A DNA stretch of 10,347 nt, taken from contig CALALQ010000177.1 in the NCBI GenBank assembly GCA_937925595.1, positions 1 through 10,347 of the forward strand, given 5' to 3'. Under the pieces are notes generated by a model, which did no database searches, had not been told where the DNA came from, and saw only the letters and a list, made by a program, of their open reading frames with translations. Each line of letters starts with the position of its first letter. Positions within the stretch are counted from its first letter, which is position 1. A program made the translations under genes and the position numbers. Below, in pieces: positions 1 through 6,456 of this stretch. This stretch comes from an uncultured Demequina sp. GTDB lineage: Bacteria; Actinomycetota; Actinomycetes; Actinomycetales; Demequinaceae.

Positions 1-205
1 GGCGGGCGATCCGCGGGCCGAGCGGCGCGAGGATGCCCAAACACAGCAGCGGGCCGGTCGTGAGCAGGCCCGCCGCCGCGGCCGACAGCCCGAGGTCGTC
101 CCGGACGTCGGCCAGCAGCGGCGGCAGGCTCCCGAACAGCGGCCGCAGGTTCAGCCCGGTCAGCAGGACCGGGAGAACGTAGGGGCTAACCGAAGAAGAC
201 TTCAG
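1..205 (-). CDS. MFS transporter, CynX/NimT-type (N-terminal part, runs off the left edge)
   Basis: The minus strand here encodes a hydrophobic N-terminus with the sequence LLTGLNLRP, then GSLPPLLADVRDDLGLS and AAGLLTTGPLLCLGILAPLGPRIAR. This is the typical first and second helix region of CynX/NimT-type major facilitator proteins, which have NLRP in helix 1 and GLLTT.P.LC.G in helix 2. Known family members export or import small anions and drugs; the substrate here cannot be told. The frame has no ATG, GTG or TTG near its beginning. The only usable start I see is CTG at 205-203, inside the end of the phosphofructokinase gene, giving a 20-nt overlap and about ten residues before helix 1. The start could also be lost through a small deletion. 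The overlap suggests co-transcription with the phosphofructokinase gene. The rest of the gene lies outside the window. Confidence 0.72.
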   Translation of the reverse strand, partial: MKSSSVSPYVLPVLLTGLNLRPLFGSLPPLLADVRDDLGLSAAAAGLLTTGPLLCLGILAPLGPRIAR

Positions 206-1214
206 CGGTCTCGTAGAGCTCGGCGTCGACGAGCTTGGGCTCGGCGAGCGCCTCCGCCAACGGCACCAGCTCGATCGCGGTGCCGCGCAGCGCGGTCATC
301 TTGCCGTAGTTGCCCTCGGTGATCGCGTCCACGGCGGCGACGCCGAAGCGCGAGCCGAGCACCCGGTCGAACGCGAGCGGCGTGCCGCCGCGCTGGATGT
401 GCCCGAGGATCGTCGTGCGGGACTCGAAGCCCGTTTTCTCCTCGATCTCCTTCTCCAGCATCATGCCGATGCCGCCGAGGCGGACGTGGCCGAACGCGTC
501 CTTGGTCTCGTACGCGGTGAGCAGGCCGCCGTCCTTGGGCGTGGCGCCCTCGGCGACGACGACGATCGAGAACGTCGCGCCGCGCGAGTGGCGGTTCTTG
601 AGGTGGTCGACGACCTCGTCGATGTCGAACGGGCGCTCCGGAATCAGGATCACGTCCGCGCCGCCGGCCATGCCGGAGTACACGGCGAGCCAGCCGGCGT
701 GACGGCCCATGACCTCGCACACGAGCACGCGGTTGTGCGACTCGGCGGTGGTGTGCAGGCGGTCGATCGCGTCCGTGGCGATCTGCACCGCGGTCTGGAA
801 GCCGAACGTGAAGTCGGTGGCGGCGAGGTCGTTGTCGATCGTCTTCGGCACGCCGACGACCGGGATGCCGTCCTCGTGCAGCTTGCCCGCGACGCCCAGC
901 GTGTCCTCGCCGCCGATCGGGATCAGCGCGTCGAGCTTCTGCGCCTGCATCGCGGCCTTGACCTTGTTCAGGCCGTCCTCGACCTTGTACACGTTGGTGC
1001 GGGACGACCCGAGGATCGTCCCGCCCCTGTGCAGGATGCCGCGCGTGCTGTCCAGGGTGAGGTCGACGCCCTCGTTGTTGATGACGCCGGCCCACCCGTG
1101 ACGAAAGCCGAAGAACTCGTGGCCGTGGGTGTTGATCCCCTTACGGACGACGGCCCGGATGACCGCATTCAGGCCGGGGCAGTCGCCGCCCCCGGTCAGC
1201 ACTCCAATTCGCAT
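186..1214 (-). CDS. pfkA: 6-phosphofructokinase, probably pyrophosphate-dependent
   Basis: A full-length 342-residue group A phosphofructokinase, a cytoplasmic glycolytic enzyme phosphorylating fructose 6-phosphate at C1. Visible motifs are the phosphoryl-donor loop LTGGGDCPGLNA (6-17), GGEDT (101-105), PKTIDND (123-129) with the catalytic base Asp127, the substrate motif MGRHAGW (169-175), and a late GHIQRGG motif. Known family rules: Gly at position 104 goes with ATP use and Asp104 with pyrophosphate use, and Lys124 is typical of PPi enzymes and their actinobacterial relatives. Here both Asp104 and Lys124 are present, so I infer a PPi donor, with the reaction probably reversible. The ATG start lies 10 nt after the MMPL stop and has no clear Shine-Dalgarno, which fits translational coupling. 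The TAG stop lies inside the apparent start of the MFS gene. The gene looks intact. Confidence 0.93.
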   Translation of the reverse strand: MRIGVLTGGGDCPGLNAVIRAVVRKGINTHGHEFFGFRHGWAGVINNEGVDLTLDSTRGILHRGGTILGSSRTNVYKVEDGLNKVKAAMQAQKLDALIPIGGEDTLGVAGKLHEDGIPVVGVPKTIDNDLAATDFTFGFQTAVQIATDAIDRLHTTAESHNRVLVCEVMGRHAGWLAVYSGMAGGADVILIPERPFDIDEVVDHLKNRHSRGATFSIVVVAEGATPKDGGLLTAYETKDAFGHVRLGGIGMMLEKEIEEKTGFESRTTILGHIQRGGTPLAFDRVLGSRFGVAAVDAITEGNYGKMTALRGTAIELVPLAEALAEPKLVDAELYETAEVFFG

Positions 1215-1224
1215 GCATGGGAGC

Positions 1225-3411
1225 TTATGCGTGCACCGGCTCCGCGGTCGGCTCGTGCTCGAACTTGGGCAGCCAACGCAGACCGCGCGGGAGGTACCAG
1301 TTGCGCTCGCCGAGCAGCTTCATCGCCGCCGGCAGCAGGACCGCGCGGACCAGGGTCGCGTCGAGCAGGATGGCCACGGCCAGGCCGACGCCCATCTGCT
1401 TGAACTCGATCATCGACAGCGTGGCGAAGATCGCGAACACCGCGACCATCACGATCGCCGCGCTGGTCACCACGCCCGCCGTCGCCTTGATGCCGTGCGC
1501 GACCGCGTCCTCGGTGGACTCGCCGCGGTCGAACGCCTCGCGGATGCGGCTGAGGATGAACACGTGGTAGTCCATCGAGAGGCCGAACAGGATCACGAAC
1601 ATGAACAGCGGCAGCCAGGACGTGATGCCGCCCACCGACTGGAAGTTGAGCAGGCCCTCGAAGTGGCCGTCCTGGAAGATCCAGGTCATCACGCCGTAGG
1701 ACGCGCCGACCGACAGCAGGTTCAGGACGATCGCCTTCAGCGGGATCACGATGCTGCGGAAGGTCACCAGCAGCAGCAGGAAGGCCAGGCCGAGCACGAA
1801 CGCGAACACGAACGGCAGACGCGAGTTCATGCGGTCGTTGAAGTCCTTCGAGCCCGCGGTCATGCCGGTCACGTTGGCCTCGACGCCCTGGATCGCGCCG
1901 ATCGTGTGCGGGATCGTGCTCTCGCGCAGGGTCGTGAGCGCGGCCTCGGAGGTGGCGTCGGTGCCGTTGCCCGGGAGCGGGATCGAGACGATCGCGACCT
2001 CCTTGTCGGGGGAGACGATCGTGTTCGTCGGGCCGCTCGCGTCGGCGACCAGCTTCTCGATGCCCTGCTGGACCTGCGGCGCCGTGACGTCCGCGGCCTC
2101 GACCACGACGTACGCCGGCAGCGGGCCGCCCGGGAACTCGGACTGGATGCGGTCGTAGGTCTGCATGATCGGCAGGTCGTGCGGCAGGCCCGCGGCGCCC
2201 GGGTTGATCGTGCGCATGTTCAGCGCCGGGTAGGCGAGCACGAGCAGGAAGCCGACGGAGAGCACGACGGCCAGGACCGGGCGCTTGAGCGAGCGGTCGA
2301 TCACGAACGCCCACACGCGTGATTCGCCGTGGTTGCGGTGGCGCAGGCGGCCGATCAGCGGCACGCGGCCCTTCTCGACCTTGTCGCCGAGCTTGGAGAT
2401 CACGGCGGGCAGCACCGTGACGCTGCCGAGCATCGCGACCGCGACCACGAGCATCGTGCCGACCGCGAACGAGGTGAACACGGCGTTGCCGGCGATGAAC
2501 ATGCCCGCCATCGCGATCAGCACCGTCATGCCGGAGATCAGCACGGCCCGGCCGGACGTGGCCGCCGCGAACTCGAGCGCGGCCTCCGACGATCGGCCCG
2601 CGTCCCGTTCCTCCATCTTGCGCCGCAGGTAGAAGAGCGAGTAGTCGACGCCCACCGCGAGGCCGATCAGCAGGATCACGGACGCCGCCGAGTCCTCCAT
2701 CGGGACGATCTGGCTGATCGGGCCGACGAGCCCCAGCGTGGCGATCACGGCCGTGATGCCGAGCAGCAGCGGGACGCCCGCCGCGACCAGCGCGCCGAAG
2801 GCGACGATGAGGATCAGCAGCGTGATCGGGAGCGACAGGAACTCCGCGCGCTTGAAGTCGTCGTCCAGCGAGGCGGACAGCGCCTTGTCGGCGGACGCGT
2901 CGCCGAACTGCTCGATCCGCAGTTCGGGGTGGGAGTCCTGGGCCGCCTTGGTGGCGTTCAGCGTCGCGTCGACGCGCTTGTCGGTGACGTCGCTATCCCC
3001 TTTGATCGAGAACGTGACGAGCGCCGCGTCCTGGTCTTCGGAGATCTGCCCTTCGTTGCCCTTGTCGTAGGGCGAAAGGATCTGCTCGGTGTGCGGCGCC
3101 TGCTTCAGCCGCGCGATCACGTCCTCGACGCCCGCTCTGAACTCGGGGTCGGTCGCCTTGAGCGCCTGATCACCGCGCGCGGTGATCAGGACCTGCTCGT
3201 CGGCCTTGTCCGGGAAGTCCGCGTTGGCGATCGCCTTGTCGGCGACGGCTGAGCTGCCGTTCCCCGTGTCCTCGCTCTTGAGCGAGTTGGTCCCGATCGC
3301 CCCGCCGAGCACGAACGCGATGACGACGAACGCGAGCCATCCGAAAATGGCGGTCTTCCGGTGCCGCGCGCTCCAGTGTCCGGCACGCGCGGCGAGGTTC
3401 TTCTTAGGCAT
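1225..3411 (-). CDS. MMPL family (RND superfamily) membrane transporter
   Basis: A 728-residue MMPL-type exporter of the cytoplasmic membrane, of the usual length for compact actinobacterial members. It has a basic N-terminus with one helix (about 20-40), an extracytoplasmic domain (about 45-185), helices 2-6 (about 190-340), a second extracytoplasmic domain (about 400-530) and helices 7-12 (about 530-700). The proton-relay Asp-Tyr pairs of the family are visible: GVDYSLFYLRR with Asp256-Tyr257 and SMDYHVFILSRIREAF with Asp614-Tyr615. LLDATLVRAVLLPA near 682-695 is also characteristic. MMPL proteins export lipids, siderophores or drugs by proton antiport; the substrate here is unknown. The ATG start has only a weak upstream purine stretch. 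It is the first large gene of an apparent MMPL-pfk-MFS operon. It contains a perfect 26-bp palindrome (3165-3190), listed separately. Confidence 0.95.
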   Translation of the reverse strand: MPKKNLAARAGHWSARHRKTAIFGWLAFVVIAFVLGGAIGTNSLKSEDTGNGSSAVADKAIANADFPDKADEQVLITARGDQALKATDPEFRAGVEDVIARLKQAPHTEQILSPYDKGNEGQISEDQDAALVTFSIKGDSDVTDKRVDATLNATKAAQDSHPELRIEQFGDASADKALSASLDDDFKRAEFLSLPITLLILIVAFGALVAAGVPLLLGITAVIATLGLVGPISQIVPMEDSAASVILLIGLAVGVDYSLFYLRRKMEERDAGRSSEAALEFAAATSGRAVLISGMTVLIAMAGMFIAGNAVFTSFAVGTMLVVAVAMLGSVTVLPAVISKLGDKVEKGRVPLIGRLRHRNHGESRVWAFVIDRSLKRPVLAVVLSVGFLLVLAYPALNMRTINPGAAGLPHDLPIMQTYDRIQSEFPGGPLPAYVVVEAADVTAPQVQQGIEKLVADASGPTNTIVSPDKEVAIVSIPLPGNGTDATSEAALTTLRESTIPHTIGAIQGVEANVTGMTAGSKDFNDRMNSRLPFVFAFVLGLAFLLLLVTFRSIVIPLKAIVLNLLSVGASYGVMTWIFQDGHFEGLLNFQSVGGITSWLPLFMFVILFGLSMDYHVFILSRIREAFDRGESTEDAVAHGIKATAGVVTSAAIVMVAVFAIFATLSMIEFKQMGVGLAVAILLDATLVRAVLLPAAMKLLGERNWYLPRGLRWLPKFEHEPTAEPVHA
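3165..3190. repeat. Perfect 26-bp palindrome inside the MMPL gene
   Basis: The left half is CCTGATCACCGCG (3165-3177) and the right half is its exact reverse complement, CGCGGTGATCAGG (3178-3190). There is no spacer and no mismatch. It encodes the stretch LITARGDQ of the first extracytoplasmic domain of the MMPL protein. It is longer than typical repressor operators, and no function is known. Confidence 0.9.
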
Positions 3412-3476
3412 GCGCGGAGCGTCCCGAGAATGGGGCCGGACTTCACTCGCGCATACCGGCCAGTGTGGCTATAGCG

Positions 3477-3498
3477 CCCCACCGTCTAGGGGGTGGGG
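3477..3498. repeat. GC-rich hairpin between the 21-residue peptide gene and the MMPL gene
   Basis: CCCCACC (3477-3483) pairs perfectly with GGTGGGG (3492-3498) around an 8-nt loop. On the minus strand it starts 19 nt after the stop of the small peptide gene and lies about 65 nt before the MMPL start. It has no T-run, so it could be a GC-type terminator or attenuator for the small gene, or an operator for the MMPL operon. An 8-bp palindrome, GCTATAGC (3468-3475), sits just downstream and could be part of a -10 region for MMPL, but no matching -35 is visible. Confidence 0.45.
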
Positions 3499-3517
3499 AA
3501 AGCCATAGTTTCCCTGC

Positions 3518-3583
3518 TCAGAGCAGGAAGATGAGCAGCAGGATGATGACGATGAGGAGGAGGGTGCCAATGCCGATGTACAT
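3518..3583 (-). CDS. 21-residue hydrophobic membrane peptide
   Basis: A short reading frame: ATG at 3583-3581, 21 codons, then TGA at 3520-3518. The peptide begins MYIGIG and continues as Thr followed almost only by Leu, Ile, Val and Phe, with no charged residue. It is a single membrane helix and nothing else. Very small peptides of this style, annotated only as hydrophobic or hypothetical proteins, are common in Actinobacteria; their function is not known to me. There is no Shine-Dalgarno. A possible stress-sigma promoter ends only 10 nt before the ATG, which would give a nearly leaderless message. The gene lies upstream of the MMPL gene on the same strand, separated by a GC-rich hairpin. 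Coding is supported by composition and by this context, not by a recognised family. Confidence 0.55.
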   Translation of the reverse strand: MYIGIGTLLLIVIILLLIFLL

Positions 3584-3593
3584 GGCAGAGCCA

Positions 3594-3620
3594 GTACCCC
3601 ACTTCTCGCCCTTTCCTAAC
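3594..3620 (-). promoter_or_regulatory. Possible SigB/SigF-type promoter of the 21-residue peptide gene
   Basis: On the minus strand GTTAGG (3620-3615) is followed after 15 nt by GGGTAC (3599-3594). Actinobacterial general-stress sigma factors (SigB of Streptomyces, SigF of mycobacteria) recognise a GTTT-like -35 and a GGGTA[C/T] -10 with roughly this spacing. The -10 is a full match and the -35 a partial one. The ATG follows 10 nt later, so the leader would be only a few bases. Confidence 0.35.
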
Positions 3621-3698
3621 GTCGGTGCGCCACTTGTTCGGCCGGATGGACGGTTTGGCGCCGCTTCTCGCGTCGTTGCGGCCGTCGAGCGCCGTTGA

Positions 3699-3725
3699 CG
3701 AGCCTGCCCATTCGGGCGGGCCTCG
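3699..3725. repeat. Hairpin between the small peptide gene and the tRNA gene
   Basis: GCCTGCCC (3702-3709) pairs with GGGCGGGC (3714-3721), with one G-T pair and an ATTC loop. The stem can be extended by CGAG/CTCG with one bulged base. No T-run follows. It lies upstream of both flanking genes' promoters and may insulate them; its role is unknown. Confidence 0.4.
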
Positions 3726-3759
3726 GCGGCTACGCGCCCGGGTTCCCGCGACGGCCCGC

Positions 3760-3765
3760 TACTAT
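3760..3765 (+). promoter_or_regulatory. Possible -10 box of the tRNA-Asp promoter
   Basis: TACTAT lies 14 nt before the first base of the tRNA gene, a normal distance for a -10 hexamer with a short trimmed leader. No convincing -35 hexamer is visible 16-18 nt upstream, so this is a partial call. Confidence 0.35.
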
Positions 3766-3779
3766 GTCCCGCGCGCCAA

Positions 3780-3853
<74 letters not shown>

Positions 3854-3859
3854 TTCCGC

Positions 3860-3912
3860 ACTGGACCGCAGCGCGCCGCAAATGCAGGACTTTCGCGGCG
3901 CCCCGGTCCAGT
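3860..3912. repeat. 53-nt inverted repeat just after tRNA-Asp
   Basis: ACTGGACCG (3860-3868) pairs perfectly with CGGTCCAGT (3904-3912). Inside, GCGCCGC (3873-3879) pairs with GCGGCGC (3895-3901), and AAA/TTT can extend the inner stem. It starts 6 nt after the tRNA and could be a terminator or processing structure of the tRNA transcript, or the end of an inserted element. No T-run follows. Confidence 0.6.
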
Positions 3913-3955
3913 CGCCACCCGCACGGCTCAGCAGCAGTTCGCTGGGCTCGCGCGT

Positions 3956-3977
3956 AAAAGGTGACGAAAAGGTGACG
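3956..3977. repeat. Tandem duplication of AAAAGGTGACG
   Basis: Two adjacent perfect copies of the 11-mer AAAAGGTGACG (3956-3966 and 3967-3977) lie in the non-coding stretch after the tRNA gene. The unit is A-rich against the GC-rich background. It may be a replication-slippage product or a protein-binding site; nothing more can be said. Confidence 0.7.
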
Positions 3978-4124
3978 GGCGGGTGCACAGCGCACCGGCC
4001 CGCGCCGTCCTGCAACGCGAGTTGCGAACGGCCGCCCCACGGGCTGAACACGCTTGCTGAGCTGCGGTCGGCGGCTTCCGCTCGGGGCCCCCGTGGACCG
4101 CCGCAACCTGGCCGCAGAACGACA

Positions 4125-4148
4125 AAGACCGGGTGGCCGCCCGGTCTT
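4125..4148. terminator. Strong terminator-like hairpin, possibly bidirectional
   Basis: AAGACCGGG (4125-4133) pairs perfectly with CCCGGTCTT (4140-4148) around TGGCCG. The A-rich 5' edge and T-rich 3' edge of the stem fit a typical actinobacterial intrinsic terminator, working possibly in both directions. Two small hairpins follow: GCGGC/GCCGC at 4155-4167 and GCTCC/GGAGC at 4174-4187. Confidence 0.6.
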
Positions 4149-4267
4149 CGTGCTGCGGCTTCGCCGCCCATTCGCTCCGTGAGGAGCCACATAAATGCCT
4201 TCCCCAACTGTACCCGGGTGCCGGACGGATCGCCAACCCCTTTTCGAGGGGTTGCGATCGCGTGCGC

Positions 4268-4519
4268 CTCAAGCGGCCTGCGCTCAGCGGTTGGGCCTTG
4301 ATCCAGCTGTGTCGCGAGCGTCCGCTCGTGCGCGCGTGCATCGAGAGCATCTTCTGGACCCTCAAAGACCGCCTCGGCCTGGAACGCCACAACGCCCGCA
4401 GCCTGCACGGGCTCAGAACCCGGATCGCCGCCAAGCTCCTCGCACTGGCCGCCAGCGTCTGGCTCAACCACTACCTCGGCGACCGCCCAACCCGAACGAT
4501 CGCCGACCTCAGCCGCTGA
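4268..4519 (+). pseudogene. Transposase C-terminal remnant (IS982-like DDE transposase)
   Basis: About 83 codons ending at TGA 4517-4519 encode the end of a DDE transposase: RACIESIFWTLKDRLGLERH, then NARSLHGLRTRIAAKLLAL and VWLNHYLGDRP. This (R..IES.F.TLK..L.LE.H..R...G...R.A..LLAL....W.N) is the C-terminal pattern of IS982-type transposases, in which the Glu of IES (codon 4343-4345) is the last acidic catalytic residue. The N-terminal and central parts with the two catalytic Asp residues are absent: upstream sequence in this frame is unlike any transposase. No terminal inverted repeats could be assigned. It is a dead fragment showing that a mobile element once inserted in this tRNA-flanking region. 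The family is my best judgement; an IS5-like relative is possible. Confidence 0.75.
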
Positions 4520-4532
4520 CCCGCGGAATCAA

Positions 4533-6128
4533 TCATCTAGCTGCGCGCGTGCGCCCGACGACGGTCCCCGACACGCGCATCGCGGCGGCAGCGGCCGCGG
4601 CATAGCCGCTGCCGGAGGCCGTCCAGATTGTGATCCGGTCCGGGACGAAGCGCTCGTTTCCGTCGGCGAGCGGCGGCGTGAGAGACGCGATCGCCGGGCC
4701 GGTCGGCGCGTTGACGGCAGAACGTCGATGCTGATCGTGGCGGACTGCTCGACGTCGTCTACGTGGCGTCCGCGCGCAGCGCGCCGGAGTCTGCGAGCAC
4801 CGGCGCCACACGGGCTGATCAGATGCCATCGCCGGCCGCGAGGTCACCGCCGGTGCCGTCGTCGGCGAGCGCGCCGAGAACCTCGCCGCCTTCGAGCGAG
4901 ACTGCCGTTGTCCGGTCACGACGCCGCGCAGCGGCGCGCTGACAAGGATGTCGGGCGTGGTGCCGGCGGTGATCGCCTCGGGCCACGCGGTTGCCGATAC
5001 GGCAGGGACTGCGGCTGGGTCGTTGGTGACCATCGTTGTCGCGACAATGGACTCAGCGGACAGTCCGTCTGCAGCGCTCGCGCCGAAGCGGCTTTCGACA
5101 ACCGACGGATCGGCCTCCGATGTGAGATGGCTACCGGCGAGCAGTTCGACCTGCTCGTTCGCTGCAAGCCGGCCAACTTCGATCTCTGTCGACTCGCGCC
5201 CACGACCTGTGAGGTCAACGCGACATCGTTGAGCGCAGGGGCATCAGCGAACGCAACCGGCGCGCCGCGCGAGGACCGAGCCGTCGACAAGCCTGAGCGC
5301 TACGACCAGCTCGACGTTGCCGCTGGCGAGCACGGCTACGTCATCTCCCTTCAGTGCCGGGAAAGGCTCGAACGGCAATGTCGCCGACTGACCGCCGCCG
5401 AGCTCCAACCGGCTCCCGTCGCTCATGCTGAGGTTGCCGGCGATCCGCTGGACGGATTCGCTGTCGCAGTCGGGTGTCGGGCTCGCCCGCCAGGGCCGCC
5501 GCAACGATGTCGATCTGCCCCGAGACCGTGCGTTCGTCTTGGTTGCCGAAGCACGGTCCGGTGGGCTCGTTGCGGACCGTGGCTGCGTACTCGATCGTGT
5601 CGCCCTCGACGACCGACGGTGGGCCTGCGCTACCTGAGACGGCGAGCCGCGCCCGACAGGCGCCGACCTGCAACCGCGATGTCGTCGCGGCGGTCGGCCC
5701 GGCGTGGCGGTAGCGGAAGGGGTGGGTTCGGCCGGCCCTGGCGTCGATGTGGCCGCGGAAGGCAGGGGCATGGGCAGCGCGGGAGCGGCGGGGACGGGCG
5801 CCGCGGTTGGAGCGAGCAGGTGAATCCCGCGGGCGGCGGCGCGGCAATTGTTGCGCTCAGAGCGCTCGCGCCCTCGTCGCGTCGAGTCGGCGTAGCCAAT
5901 CACCCAGTACTTGCCAGACGCGAAGCGCGCCGGCGTCCGCACACGCACCGAGTGCCTGCGGCTCCGCCCGCCCGTCAGCGCAGGTGTCGCCAGCGTGACG
6001 TCGCGCGCATCAACCTTGCCGTCGTGCGACAGATAGATTCGAGTCCGCGATCGCGGGACCGCAGCCCGAGCGCGGTTACGGTCCGTGACGTCGACCGTTA
6101 ACGGCTGCCCAACGGTGAGTGCAGTCAC
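4533..6128 (-). pseudogene. Decayed CARDB-type secreted/surface protein gene, many frameshifts
   Basis: Protein-like stretches follow each other in order on the minus strand but in changing frames. First comes a CARDB-like domain (LTVDVTDRNRARAAVPRSRT, YLSHDGKVDARDVTLATP, ERSERNNC; 6128 to about 5860) and a Pro/Ala linker. A second beta domain (VVEGDTIEYAATVRNEPTG, DIVAAALAGEPDT; about 5660-5470) is in another frame. The frame then returns to the first (DCDSESVQRIAG, up to TGA at 5244-5246). Further pieces lie beyond it: FADAPALNDVALTSQVVGA (about 5270-5210), DPSVVESRFGASAADG, LEGGEVLGALADDGTGGDLA (about 4890-4830) and PTGPAIASLTPPLADG near the end. I count about six frame changes and at least two in-frame stops; one change is an extra C in a run at 5472-5474. 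No signal peptide or convincing start remains. CARDB proteins are adhesive surface proteins. Boundaries are approximate. Confidence 0.7.
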
Positions 6129-6456
6129 GCGGTGAGTTACCGCGTGGATTCGGGCTAAAGCACGAGTCGAAAGCCCGACGGCCGCCGGCCCTCGCGCGAC
6201 CGCTGGCTCTCACCCGTATGCTTTTCCACCTTTAACGTGGCAAACGTTCATCCTGCTTACTATTAATCGCGTCGCGGGCTGCGCGCGCTGCGCTCAAATG
6301 TCATCACTGTGACGTTGGGAAGCGGGGTGTCCCGCGACCGGTTTGAACGCGCGGCGTAATAGGTCGTTTGGGGGATGGTGTGAACTGCAGCAGTCTGAAA
6401 GCGTCCGCTCGTCCTCAACCACGTCGCCGGCGGTCAGGTCGGTAAGGGGGTTTATC
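6129..6456. other. Intergenic region upstream of the small secreted protein gene
   Basis: No gene is evident in these 328 bases. The CARDB-type frame stays open for about 30 codons beyond 6128 before a TGA, but without a start codon. A clearly AT-richer patch at about 6217-6267 contains TTTAAC, the palindrome AACGTT and TACTATTAAT, which could be promoter parts, although I could not match a -35/-10 pair with normal spacing. TAATAG near 6357-6362 is another possible -10. AAGGGGG just before 6451 belongs to the ribosome binding site of the next gene. Confidence 0.5.

Larger units (their letters stand above)
3854..4267. other. Non-coding, hairpin-rich stretch after the tRNA gene
   Basis: I see no convincing gene here. 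Long open frames exist on both strands but are rich in Arg, Pro, Ala and Ser and look like GC-driven artefacts. The stretch holds a large imperfect inverted repeat (3860-3912), an 11-bp tandem duplication (3956-3977), a terminator-like hairpin with two smaller hairpins behind it (4125-4187), and a further hairpin (4228-4259) in which GATCGC and AACCCC pair with GGGGTT and GCGATC around a TTTTCGA loop with one bulged C. Confidence 0.6.

Noticed and set aside
399..1403. Long plus-strand open frame opposite the phosphofructokinase gene
   Set aside because: It is an antisense shadow of a high-GC gene, rich in Arg, Asp, Ala and Val, with no domain. The minus strand carries a clear enzyme.
1129..3252. 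Long plus-strand open frames opposite the MMPL gene
   Set aside because: Their translations are dominated by Arg, Asp, His and Gln repeats typical of antisense GC-rich frames, with no motif.
4195..4605. 136-codon plus-strand frame with a good AGGAG ribosome binding site
   Set aside because: It runs out of frame through the transposase remnant, is rich in Arg and Pro, and ends in a poly-Ala run. The correct reading there is the transposase frame.
4586..4614. 10-bp inverted repeat CGGCAGCGGC / GCCGCTGCCG
   Set aside because: It lies in a low-complexity Gly-Ser-Gly/poly-Ala coding remnant, where GC-rich trinucleotide repeats produce such pairing by chance.
4728..6101. 457-codon plus-strand frame over the CARDB pseudogene
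   Set aside because: Its translation is Arg/Pro-rich without domains, while the opposite strand shows ordered beta-domain fragments.
6343..6456. N-terminal extension of the small secreted protein
   Set aside because: It has no matching domain, would hide a well-formed signal peptide, and the internal ATG at 6457 has a strong ribosome binding site.
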